Positions 7,405 through 14,175 are shown, counted from the stretch's first letter. The stretch is 15,201 nt of DNA from Acidobacteriota bacterium (GCA_021798235.1 JAJZMO010000286.1:1-15201), one strand, 5' to 3'. The notes: generated by a model from the letters alone, not told the origin. Translations and numbers: made by a program.

Positions 7405-8525
7405 TGGCAGCCGAGCGTCTGCGCGTGCTCATCGTTGGTGGCGGAACTGGCGGACACATTCTGCCCGCTCTCGCCGTTGCACGTGTGCTGGTCGAGCAAC
7501 ACCATGCTGAGGTGCGCTTTCTGGGCACAGCGCGCGGGTTGGAGACGCGCTTGGTGCCCGCCGCTGGTTTTCCTTTGGATTTGGTGCAGGTTGGCCAGTT
7601 GAACCATGTCTCGCTGCACACACGCCTGCGCACGGCTGCCGGATTGCCGCTCAGCATCGCATGCTGCATCCGCCTGTTGCGCAACTTTCGCCCCCATGTG
7701 GTTTTTGGCGTGGGCGGCTATGCTTCTGGCCCGGGGATGCTGGCCGCCATCCTGACGCGCACGCCGCGCATGGCCTTTGAACCCAACGCGGTGCCCGGCA
7801 TGGTCCACCGCTGGATTGGCCCGCATGTGCAGGCGGCTGCGGTCAACTTCCCCTCGGCTGCGCGTGCCTTTCGCAACGCAACGGTCACCGGCATCCCCGT
7901 GCGCGCGGAGTTTTTCTCACTGCCCGCGCTGCCCCAGGATGCACCGCCGCATCTGCTCATTTTTGGTGGCAGCCAGGGCGCGCGCATCTTCAACACCACA
8001 CTGCCACAGATTGCGCCCGCCTTGCTTAGCGCCATCCCCGGCCTTACCCTGTTGCATCAATGCGGCGCGGGCCAATGGGAGGCCACCCAGAGCGCCTACG
8101 CCCAAAGCGGTGCCGACAGCACCCGTTGGCAGGTGCATGAATTTCTCGACGACATGCCGCAGCGTTTTGCCGCAGCCTCGCTGATCCTGTGCCGCAGCGG
8201 TGCCAGTACCGTGGCCGAGTTGGCCGCTGCCTCCAAACCTGCGCTGCTGGTTCCCTTTCCACTGGCCGCAGACGACCATCAGCGCCACAACGCCGAGGTG
8301 CTCGCCGCTGCAGGCGCGGCCACATTGCTGTTGCAATCGGATCTGACGCCAGAGCGGCTGCTTGTCGAACTGCTTGCACTGCTACGCAATCCAACCCACC
8401 TGGCCACCATGGGCCAGCGGGCACGGCAATTGGCGCATCCCCACGCGGCAGAGGCCATCGCACGGCGGATCGCCGATTTGCGCACCCCAATCCAATCAAA
8501 ATCCATACACAAATCTACGAAGTAA
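7404..8525 (+). CDS. murG: UDP-GlcNAc:lipid I N-acetylglucosaminyltransferase (MurG)
   Basis: MurG adds GlcNAc to lipid I on the inner membrane face to make lipid II. The 373-residue GT-B enzyme shows the glycine loop VGGGTGGHILPA (11-22), FGVGGYASGP (101-110), FEPNAVPG (125-132), FGGSQGARIFN (187-197), LCRSGASTVAEL (262-273) and VPFPLAADDHQRHNA (283-297), the last binding UDP-GlcNAc. The third motif reads EPN where E. coli has EQN. ATG 7404 overlaps the ftsW stop by one base (TAATG) and has AGGAG at 7391-7395, 8 bases away; the same frame is open further upstream inside ftsW but without a sensible start. murC, which often follows murG, is absent. The next gene converges on it with only 22 bases between the stop codons and no clear terminator. 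Confidence 0.96.
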   Translation: MAAERLRVLIVGGGTGGHILPALAVARVLVEQHHAEVRFLGTARGLETRLVPAAGFPLDLVQVGQLNHVSLHTRLRTAAGLPLSIACCIRLLRNFRPHVVFGVGGYASGPGMLAAILTRTPRMAFEPNAVPGMVHRWIGPHVQAAAVNFPSAARAFRNATVTGIPVRAEFFSLPALPQDAPPHLLIFGGSQGARIFNTTLPQIAPALLSAIPGLTLLHQCGAGQWEATQSAYAQSGADSTRWQVHEFLDDMPQRFAAASLILCRSGASTVAELAAASKPALLVPFPLAADDHQRHNAEVLAAAGAATLLLQSDLTPERLLVELLALLRNPTHLATMGQRARQLAHPHAAEAIARRIADLRTPIQSKSIHKSTK

Positions 8526-8547
8526 AAGTTCCCATCTCGTTTCGCAT

Positions 8548-9279
8548 CTAACTTTTCAACGTAGGGCGGATGAGCACCTCACTGACGAAGGAGGCCTCCG
8601 CCTGTGTCAACAGCATGGCAACCACGTGGGCGACATCTTCGGGAGCCAGCGCGCCCAGCGGGGATTTTTTGGCACTGAGGCCGCTACCAAACTCCGTATG
8701 AGTGCTGCCGGGAGCAATCAGGGAGACGCGAATCTTGTGCTGGCGCAGCTCCTCTGCAGCCGAGTACATGAGACCATTCAGGCCCCATTTGGAGGCGGCA
8801 TACGCAGCTGCGCCAGGCACAGGATTTTTACCCGCCAACGAGGAAATGTTGATGATGTGTCCGCCGCCATGAGCGATCATGGCGGGCGCAAAGGCACGCA
8901 GCAGCAGATACGGTGCGCGCAGATTGAGGGCCATCATGCGCTCCCAATCCGCCGGGGCAAGCGCATGCAATGGAGTGGAAAACAGACCCATGCCCGCGTT
9001 GTTGATCAGCACATCGCAACGCTGGTGGCGTTGAAGAATGCCCGAGGTGAAGGCCTCAATCGCTGCCGGATGGGCAAGATCGCAGGGGATCACCTCCGCC
9101 GAACCGCCCTGGGCTTGCACTTGGTCGGCCACGCAGTGCAGCTTGCCCGCATCCCTGCCCGTAAGCACGAGGTGATACTCGACACAGGCCAAGCGCAGCG
9201 CGATGGCCGCGCCAATGCCACGGCTGGCACCGGTGAGGACGACGATTTTTTGACCTGGCGGGATCGATGGGGACGACAT
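8548..9279 (-). CDS. Short-chain dehydrogenase/reductase (classical SDR)
   Basis: The 243-residue protein is a classical SDR with a Rossmann fold. Cofactor loop VLTGASRGIGAA lies at about 14-25, CDLAHP at 66-71, NNAGMG at 93-98, catalytic Asn N119 in LNLRAP, S147 in NISSLAG, and Y160/K164 in YAASK. LIAPGSTHTEF (187-197) follows. The basic residue R20 in the loop and GRD at 41-43 after the second strand hint at NADPH preference (inference). The substrate is not predictable. The start is ATG 9279 with AAAGGA 9 bases upstream. An in-frame start 15 codons earlier is possible, but it adds an Arg/His-rich stretch not seen in the family. It converges on murG and its own upstream region is the leader of the divergent secreted protein gene. 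I see no link to peptidoglycan synthesis. Confidence 0.9.
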   Translation of the reverse strand: MSSPSIPPGQKIVVLTGASRGIGAAIALRLACVEYHLVLTGRDAGKLHCVADQVQAQGGSAEVIPCDLAHPAAIEAFTSGILQRHQRCDVLINNAGMGLFSTPLHALAPADWERMMALNLRAPYLLLRAFAPAMIAHGGGHIINISSLAGKNPVPGAAAYAASKWGLNGLMYSAAEELRQHKIRVSLIAPGSTHTEFGSGLSAKKSPLGALAPEDVAHVVAMLLTQAEASFVSEVLIRPTLKS

Positions 9280-9383
9280 GCAGGGGATTCCTTTCGCTCG
9301 GTTATGCCGGAATCGATGGAACAAGATCGGCAGGTATTTGATCGTACACCCATGCCAATTTCGTTTTCTTTTCGAAATAGGGC

Positions 9384-9412
9384 TTGTCAGAGTGCGATCC
9401 AGTTTTTATAAT
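9384..9412 (+). promoter_or_regulatory. Strong sigma-70 type promoter
   Basis: TTGTCA (9384-9389, 5 of 6 to TTGACA) and a perfect TATAAT (9407-9412) are 17 bases apart. Transcription would begin near 9419, leaving a leader of about 165 bases before ATG 9584. This is by far the best consensus promoter in the window, which suggests strong expression of the downstream secreted protein. Confidence 0.75.
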
Positions 9413-9452
9413 CCGCAACAACAACGTATTTGCGAAGATTTCCAATGCTTGA

Positions 9453-9492
9453 GCGGCTTGCTGCAGTAAAACATGCACTCTGCAGGAGCCGC
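9453..9492 (+). promoter_or_regulatory. Stem-loop in the 5' leader
   Basis: GCGGCT (9453-9458) pairs with AGCCGC (9487-9492) and CTGCAG (9461-9466) with CTGCAG (9480-9485). Between the helices is a 2-by-1 internal loop, and the end loop is 13 bases (9467-9479). It is followed by an A-run, not a T-run, on the plus strand, so it is not an intrinsic terminator in the sense direction. It may stabilise the mRNA or take part in regulation (inference). Confidence 0.5.
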
Positions 9493-9528
9493 GAGACAAA
9501 AAAATGCGCATCCGTTGGTAGACGCAGT

Positions 9529-9552
9529 TACGATCCTGGCAGTACGATCCTG
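9529..9552 (+). repeat. Short direct repeat TACGATCCTG
   Basis: TACGATCCTG occurs at 9529-9538 and 9543-9552 (14-base period), each preceded by CAG or CAGT. The core TACGATC also appears inverted at 9340-9346. It could be a protein binding site or a small duplication; the function is unknown. Confidence 0.5.
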
Positions 9553-9583
9553 ATTGGTACATTCATTCGCGAGGAGTGATGGA

Positions 9584-10846
9584 ATGAAGAAGATTGTTTC
9601 TATACCGGTGTTGGCTCTTGCCACCATCGGCTTGAGCACAGCACCGGCTCTATGGGCGCAGGGCAACACCATTACCATCAAAAGCCCTGCGGAGTACAAC
9701 GCCTACGTTGCGGCAGTGGGCGTGACCGCACCCCAAGCGCAGGAAAACGCCTTGGAGCAGTTCCTGCAAATGTATCCGCAGAGCGTGGTACGCGCCGATG
9801 TTCTGCAACGCCTGATGGGCGACTATCAGCAAACCAACAACGTGAATAAAGTGCTGGATTCAGCCAAGCGCCTGCTGCAAGTGGATCCAACCAATCTGCG
9901 CGCGCTAGCCTTTGCCACCTATCTACTGCGATCGCAAGCTGGGCAAAAATCCAATCCTGCGGATGCCCAACCGCTCTATAGCCAGGCTGCTCAATATGCC
10001 CAACAAGGATTGAACGCAAACGCAAATACGCCAGGGTTTGCACAAATGAAGGCCACCGTGTCCCCGATTTTCTATGGGGCCATTGCTGCGTCGGATTTGA
10101 ACAATAAAGACTACGCGGGCGCGATCCGCTACTTCCACTCTGAGCTGAAAGCCATGCCTGCGGCGCAAACAACACAGGGTGCCGGGTTGCAGGATACCTA
10201 CCAACTCGGGAATGCATATTTGCAGGAGACACCACAGGATCAGATCAACGCCATCTGGTACTTGTCGCGTGCGGCTGCCTATGCTCCAGAGCCGTTTCAC
10301 AGCCAGATTCAAAAGGCAGCCGAGTATTGGTACAAGAAGTACCACGGCGGTCTGGATGGATTTGACGCCGTGCAGGCAGCATCCAAGGCTTCGCTCGATC
10401 CAGCTGTTGGATTTACGATTCAGCCTGCACCGCCGCCGCCATCCCCGCAGGAACTGGCTTCACAAACCGTTGCCAGCACGCCAGACCTGAGCACCTTAGC
10501 CTTGGCGGACAAGGAATTCATCCTCGCCAACGGCAAGCCGGACGATGCCAACAAGGTATGGGCAACCATGAAGGGCGTCACCACCAAAGTGCCCGGTATT
10601 GTGATCTCCGCAACGGCCAATCAGGTGCAATTGGCGGTCTCCGATGATGCGCAACAGTCGAAAAAGGCCGACTTTACCATCAACATGAAGACGCCGCTAA
10701 AGACGTTGCCCTCCGTGGATTCCAGCGTGAATTATGTGGCCACCTTTGATTCCTTTACTGCATCTCCTTCCATGATCATCATGAAGGATGGCTATGCTCC
10801 ACCGCCGACCCATGCACGCCCGGTGCATCGGCGCGCAGCACACTAA
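9584..10846 (+). CDS. Secreted repeat-rich (TPR-like) protein of unknown function
   Basis: The 420-residue protein starts at ATG 9584, with GGAG 7 bases upstream, and has a clear signal peptide: MKK, hydrophobic 5-20, cut after ALWAQ near 26. Residues about 33-270 are helical with TPR-like pairs (QENALEQFLQMYP; VNKVLDSAKRLLQVDPTN; YAGAIRYFHSELKAMP; DTYQLGNAYLQETPQDQINAIWYLSRAAAYAP), so a periplasmic protein-protein scaffold is likely. A Pro-rich linker (PAPPPPSPQE, 281-290) leads to a second, different domain at about 305-404. That part is beta-rich, contains GIVISATANQVQLAVSD and VATFDSFTASPSMIIMKDG, and looks OB-fold-like; this is a guess. The tail is His/Arg/Pro-rich. It is a single-gene unit between its own promoter and terminator. 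I do not recognise a named family for the whole protein. Confidence 0.85.
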   Translation: MKKIVSIPVLALATIGLSTAPALWAQGNTITIKSPAEYNAYVAAVGVTAPQAQENALEQFLQMYPQSVVRADVLQRLMGDYQQTNNVNKVLDSAKRLLQVDPTNLRALAFATYLLRSQAGQKSNPADAQPLYSQAAQYAQQGLNANANTPGFAQMKATVSPIFYGAIAASDLNNKDYAGAIRYFHSELKAMPAAQTTQGAGLQDTYQLGNAYLQETPQDQINAIWYLSRAAAYAPEPFHSQIQKAAEYWYKKYHGGLDGFDAVQAASKASLDPAVGFTIQPAPPPPSPQELASQTVASTPDLSTLALADKEFILANGKPDDANKVWATMKGVTTKVPGIVISATANQVQLAVSDDAQQSKKADFTINMKTPLKTLPSVDSSVNYVATFDSFTASPSMIIMKDGYAPPPTHARPVHRRAAH

Positions 10847-10860
10847 GCTGTATCCACACA

Positions 10861-10900
10861 CAACAACGAAGGGCAGCCTCAGGGCTGCCTTTTGTTGTTG
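10861..10900 (+). terminator. Intrinsic terminator of the secreted repeat-protein gene
   Basis: GGCAGCC (10872-10878) and GGCTGCC (10883-10889) form a 7-bp stem with loop TCAG, followed by TTTT (10890-10893). Flanking CAACAAC (10861-10867) and GTTGTTG (10894-10900) can extend the helix beyond a small GAAG/TTTT internal loop. It sits 14 bases after the stop and also lies past the end of the convergent phosphoesterase gene, so it may act in both directions. Confidence 0.85.
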
Positions 10901-10932
10901 TCTACGTGCCCTTGTTATTGTGTACGTGCCCT
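10893..10932. repeat. 20-bp imperfect tandem duplication
   Basis: Two adjacent 20-base units (10893-10912 and 10913-10932) match at 18 of 20 positions, both ending TACGTGCCCT. The first unit includes the right arm of the terminator's outer helix. This looks like a local slippage duplication between two convergent genes. Confidence 0.7.
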
Positions 10933-10955
10933 CGGTTGCGCGCCGAACGCAATCC

Positions 10956-11753
10956 CTACTCGCCCAGCATCATGTGCCGAATCGTTGCTGCCCGCCCTGT
11001 AACAGGATCGCAGCCAATCAACGTGGCACACATTTGGGCATTGCCTTTGGCCGGCTCAAACTTTGCGGGCATCCCCGTCAAAAATCGCTGCACCACTTGC
11101 TCCACCTCCACGCCAATCACGCTGTCATACGGCCCGCTCATGCCCACGTCCGTCTGGTACGCCGTGCCCTGCGGCAAAATGCGCGCATCCGCCGTGGGGA
11201 TGTGCGTGTGCGTGCCCAACACTGCCGTCACGCGGCCATCCAAATACCAACCCAAAGCGCACTTTTCTGATGTGGTCTCCGCGTGGAAGTCCACCAAAAT
11301 TATTTTCGCTTTGACTTTACTCAGCAGCGCGTCCATGGTGCGAAAAGGATCGTCATGATTGGCCATGAAGACCCTCCCTTGCAGATTGATGACCGCATAC
11401 TCCACACCGGAGGGCAGCCTGCCTTCATACACACCGTGGCCGGGTGTTCCTGGAGCGTAGTTGGCCGGACGCAACAGACGGCGCGGGCGCTCATGACTGT
11501 CGGCATCCACACTCTGCATCCAGTCGATGATCTCGCGCTTGTCCCAGATGTGATTGCCCGTGGTCAACACGTGCGCGCCCAGCCCGAAAAGCTCGTCCGC
11601 GATCGAAGGGGTTACGCCAAAGCCGCCAGCGGCATTCTCCGCATTGATCACCACCAGATCGACTGCGTTGCTCTCCAGCACGTGCTGCAGGTGCGCACGC
11701 ACGATCCTGCGCCCGGCGTTGCCAAATACGTCGCCTACAAAAAGTATCTGCAA
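10956..11753 (-). CDS. YmdB-type metallophosphoesterase (TIGR00282 family)
   Basis: The 265-residue protein matches the calcineurin-like family that includes Bacillus YmdB, a 2',3'-cyclic nucleotide phosphodiesterase with two metals. From the TTG start, the ligands align closely with that family: D8 in FVGDVFG, E39 and N40 in NAENAAGGFG, N67 and H68 in TTGNHIWD, H157 in VDFHAE, and H182/H184 in GTHTHIPTAD. The downstream DVGMSGPYDSVIG (202-214) is also typical. The start is TTG 11753, because AGGAG (11759-11763) is 5 bases away and the protein then opens MQILFVGD, like family members. A longer in-frame reading from 11804 adds an unrelated stretch and has no such site. The upstream NHL gene ends 88 bases away on the same strand. 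A weak -10 (TATCAT, 11774-11779) may give it its own promoter. Confidence 0.9.
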   Translation of the reverse strand: MQILFVGDVFGNAGRRIVRAHLQHVLESNAVDLVVINAENAAGGFGVTPSIADELFGLGAHVLTTGNHIWDKREIIDWMQSVDADSHERPRRLLRPANYAPGTPGHGVYEGRLPSGVEYAVINLQGRVFMANHDDPFRTMDALLSKVKAKIILVDFHAETTSEKCALGWYLDGRVTAVLGTHTHIPTADARILPQGTAYQTDVGMSGPYDSVIGVEVEQVVQRFLTGMPAKFEPAKGNAQMCATLIGCDPVTGRAATIRHMMLGE

Positions 11754-11758
11754 ATCAT

Positions 11759-11763
11759 CTCCT
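11759..11763 (-). promoter_or_regulatory. Ribosome binding site deciding the TTG start of the phosphoesterase
   Basis: AGGAG on the minus strand is 5 bases before TTG 11753. An ATG lies directly after AGGAG but is in another frame and too close, so TTG is the sensible start. Confidence 0.65.
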
Positions 11764-11841
11764 GTATGGAGAAATGATAGCAGTACGCACGCTCGCGGAA
11801 GCAACCCCCTGCATTTTTCCGCACGTTCTCTGTATTTTTCT

Positions 11842-13998
11842 TTACTGCACGTTCAACGTGAAAGTGATGGTCTGGTTCAGACCCGCGCCGTCGCTGGCCG
11901 TCACGGTCACGATGGATGTTCCCATAGGCGTGCCGCCAGTTGGGGTGGATCCGCCCGTGTTCGTGCCACTGCCACCCGTGACCGGCGTGGAGCCGCCGCC
12001 GCAGGCCGTCATCAGGCCCACGCCCACCAACAGCACCAGCAGCACCAACAGGTGACCAACATGTGACGTCACACCCTTGGCGCACCGCTTGCGCAGGCCC
12101 ACGCCCGCTGCCAGCAGGCCCGGCAGCCAGAAGGCTCCGGCCAGCATTGGCATCGGGTTCGACGGGGTGCTTTGCGGTGCGTAGGGGCGCAGGGCCGCCA
12201 TCGCTGCTGCTGTGGATACGGTCAGTGTGATCGTTTGCGCCGCGCTGCTGCTTGCGGTGAAGGTGACCGAAGTGGGGCTAAAGGCGCAGGTCGCCTCTGA
12301 GGGCAGGCCCGAGCAGGCCAACTTTACCGTGCCTGCATAGCCGCCCGAAGGCGTCAGCGTAATTGTTACTGTGGCCGACTGGCCCGGAGCGTTAATGACT
12401 ACAGTACTCGCGCTCACCTTCAGCGCCAGCGCCGGCGTGGGCGGCGGAGGCGTAGGAGCCGATCCCGTTCCTGTGCCGCTTGCTTGGATGGTTTGCTGAT
12501 TGTTGGGCGCAGCAGCGTTCATACTGTTGTCCTGCACGCTCACAGAACCTGTCAGCGTTCCAGCAACCGTGGGGCTAAAAGTAATTCCGAGATCACACTG
12601 CATGCCTGGACTGAGAGGGATCGTCGTTGAGCACGTTGTATAGTTCTGGTTCTGCTCGAAACTGCTCGTGCTTTGACCGACGGTCATGTCGGAATATCCG
12701 GTGATTTGCAGCGGCTGCGTTCCAATGTTTTGGATCCCATAAAAAGCGGGAAATGATGTCTGGCCGACTTGCGTTGAGGTAAATGCAGCAGCATGCGGCT
12801 GTGTCTGCTCGATTTTATACACTTGGTAATACTGCACATCGTCAATGTACAAATTGCCAGCACCATCGACGGCTACGCTTTGTGGCAGGCCCAGAGTTTG
12901 TGCAGTGTTGGGCACGGCGAGTTGCATCGTACCCTGGGTACCCCCCGCTGGCAATTGCACAATATCCTGATTCAAATCGTCAGCGATGTACAGATCTCCA
13001 GCTGCGTCCAAAGCCAATCCTTCTGGCTGTCCCAGACCCTTGGCAACAACGGATTGCGATCCGCTGGGCGGCAATTTCACCACACGATCATTAAAATAAT
13101 CGGAAACAAACACATTGCCCGCGGCATCCACAGCCACACCCTCTGGATTGTTCAACCCGGTGATCGGCAATGTAGATTGCACACCCGCCGCAGTCCACTT
13201 CACAATCTGATTGGTGCCTGCATCCGCGATATACAAAGAACCAGCTGCATCCACTGCCAAGGCTCCAGGCGACTGCAACCCGCTGACTGCAAGGGTTTGC
13301 TGGGTCCCTTGCGCACTCAACTCCAGCACTTTGCCGCTATCGGAAACGTAGACGTCCCCGGCTGCATCCACCGCAATCCCTCCTGGCGAATAGAGGCTAG
13401 AAAAAGGCATCCGCACAGGTGTACTGGAACCAACCGCCAACTTCACAACTTGCGGCCCATTTACGTTGCTGTCCACCACGTAAAGATTGCCCGCTCCATC
13501 CACTGCAATTGCCACTGGATTGATTACCCCGCTCAGAGCAACAAGGGATGACGCAGCTGTTTGATACGCCGCCAGCGAACTGCCTCCTGTGCCACGCAAA
13601 CCAATCGCCCCCAATACGGTACTGCCATCCTGCACCAGCAACGATGCAGAGCGCAGTCCGGGATACTGCGGGGTAAAGGTGACAGCGACGGAACAAGTGC
13701 TGCCGGACGCATTGACGGTGGTCCCATCGGCGACGCATCCTGAGACCGCGCCTGCAGTGAACTCCTGCGCCCCATTCTGCGCCTTCGGCACGGTGACGCC
13801 ACTGATTGCAGTTGCGCTGACAAGTTGGAAAGAAATCGTCTGCGCCGCCGCCGTCGATCCTACCGTTGTCGTCGGGAAGGCAGGATTCTGCGTCACTTGA
13901 ATCTCTTGCGCATGCAGTGCCCGGCTCCCCGCACAAAATAGAAGGAGCAAGTTTAGCCCGTAGGCGACAACAGACTTCCGAAAATATCTGGATTCCAT
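11842..13998 (-). CDS. Secreted NHL beta-propeller / Ig-like surface protein
   Basis: The 718-residue protein starts at ATG 13998 with a signal peptide (hydrophobic 11-23, cut after ALHAQ near 31). Residues about 40-138 form an ASH-like (choice-of-anchor D) beta domain ending GLRGTG. Six NHL repeats follow at about 158-397, each with AVDAAGNLYVSD-like cores, enough for one six-bladed propeller. A second ASH-like domain spans about 405-511, then a PTPPPPTP linker, then an Ig-like domain at 523-597 with a Cys pair (C562, C571). The C-terminus has two hydrophobic segments (618-634 and 649-663) split by RKRCAK, then LMTACGGG (C666), a Gly/Thr/Ser-rich stretch and a beta-rich end (IVTVTASDG...TITFTLNVQ). 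Likely an exported binding or adhesion-type protein; no catalytic motif is seen. An in-frame TTG 22 codons upstream is less likely as start. Confidence 0.9.
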   Translation of the reverse strand: MESRYFRKSVVAYGLNLLLLFCAGSRALHAQEIQVTQNPAFPTTTVGSTAAAQTISFQLVSATAISGVTVPKAQNGAQEFTAGAVSGCVADGTTVNASGSTCSVAVTFTPQYPGLRSASLLVQDGSTVLGAIGLRGTGGSSLAAYQTAASSLVALSGVINPVAIAVDGAGNLYVVDSNVNGPQVVKLAVGSSTPVRMPFSSLYSPGGIAVDAAGDVYVSDSGKVLELSAQGTQQTLAVSGLQSPGALAVDAAGSLYIADAGTNQIVKWTAAGVQSTLPITGLNNPEGVAVDAAGNVFVSDYFNDRVVKLPPSGSQSVVAKGLGQPEGLALDAAGDLYIADDLNQDIVQLPAGGTQGTMQLAVPNTAQTLGLPQSVAVDGAGNLYIDDVQYYQVYKIEQTQPHAAAFTSTQVGQTSFPAFYGIQNIGTQPLQITGYSDMTVGQSTSSFEQNQNYTTCSTTIPLSPGMQCDLGITFSPTVAGTLTGSVSVQDNSMNAAAPNNQQTIQASGTGTGSAPTPPPPTPALALKVSASTVVINAPGQSATVTITLTPSGGYAGTVKLACSGLPSEATCAFSPTSVTFTASSSAAQTITLTVSTAAAMAALRPYAPQSTPSNPMPMLAGAFWLPGLLAAGVGLRKRCAKGVTSHVGHLLVLLVLLVGVGLMTACGGGSTPVTGGSGTNTGGSTPTGGTPMGTSIVTVTASDGAGLNQTITFTLNVQ

Positions 13999-13999
13999 A

Positions 14000-14060
14000 T
14001 GCAATATAGACCTCGTGGGGAGAAATTCGTGAGCGCGGGCTGCAAAAAATATAGACTCCT
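14000..14060 (-). repeat. Duplicated AATATAGAC element before the NHL gene
   Basis: On the plus strand AATATAGAC occurs at 14003-14011 and 14048-14056, each following TGCA plus A residues. Read on the coding strand, each copy is a GAGG or AGGAG next to TCTATATT. The inner copy carries the likely ribosome binding site of the NHL gene. It may be a duplicated start region or chance AT-rich similarity. Confidence 0.35.
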
Positions 14061-14121
14061 GCAAAATTCTCGCAGTAAATCCTTCCTAGGTGGATGTACC
14101 TCTACTTGTCACTTACAACGG

Positions 14122-14147
14122 AAAGAGCACCCCGCGGGGTGCTCTTT
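14122..14147 (-). terminator. Perfect-palindrome intrinsic terminator after pnp
   Basis: A 26-base perfect palindrome: AAAGAGCACCCCG followed by its exact complement CGGGGTGCTCTTT. It folds into an 11-bp stem with loop CGCG. A-tract on one side and T-tract on the other make it potentially bidirectional. It lies 28 bases beyond the pnp stop and insulates pnp from the NHL gene on the same strand. Confidence 0.88.
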
Positions 14148-14175
14148 TGCGTAACCGTAGACCGCCGGTTCCGTC

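Larger units (their letters stand above)
9280..9583. other. Gene-free divergent leader region
   Basis: These 304 bases separate the SDR gene (minus) from the secreted repeat-protein gene (plus). They hold a strong plus-strand promoter (9384-9412), a stem-loop (9453-9492), a short direct repeat (9529-9552) and the GAGGAG ribosome binding site (9571-9576). A 44-codon open frame (9445-9579) also fits inside; I do not annotate it as a gene because its start has no good ribosome binding site. For the SDR side I see only AAAGGA before its ATG and no convincing promoter. Confidence 0.6.

Noticed and set aside
8524..8556. AAAAGTT / AACTTTT inverted repeat between the murG and SDR stop codons
   Set aside because: The stem is only 7 bp, AT-rich, with a 19-base loop and no GC core, so I do not call it a terminator.
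11795..11822. GCGGAA / TTCCGC inverted repeat between the NHL and phosphoesterase genes
   Set aside because: A 6-bp stem with a 16-base loop and no adjacent T-run is too weak for a terminator; chance is likely.
12020..12052. CACCAACAGCACCAG-type simple repeat
   Set aside because: It encodes the Leu/Val-rich hydrophobic segment of the NHL protein; the low complexity follows from the amino acid sequence.
12850..13540. Regularly spaced similar DNA segments that could suggest a repeat array
   Set aside because: They fall in frame with the six NHL propeller repeats of the encoded protein, have variable spacing and no identical repeats, so this is not CRISPR or a mobile repeat.
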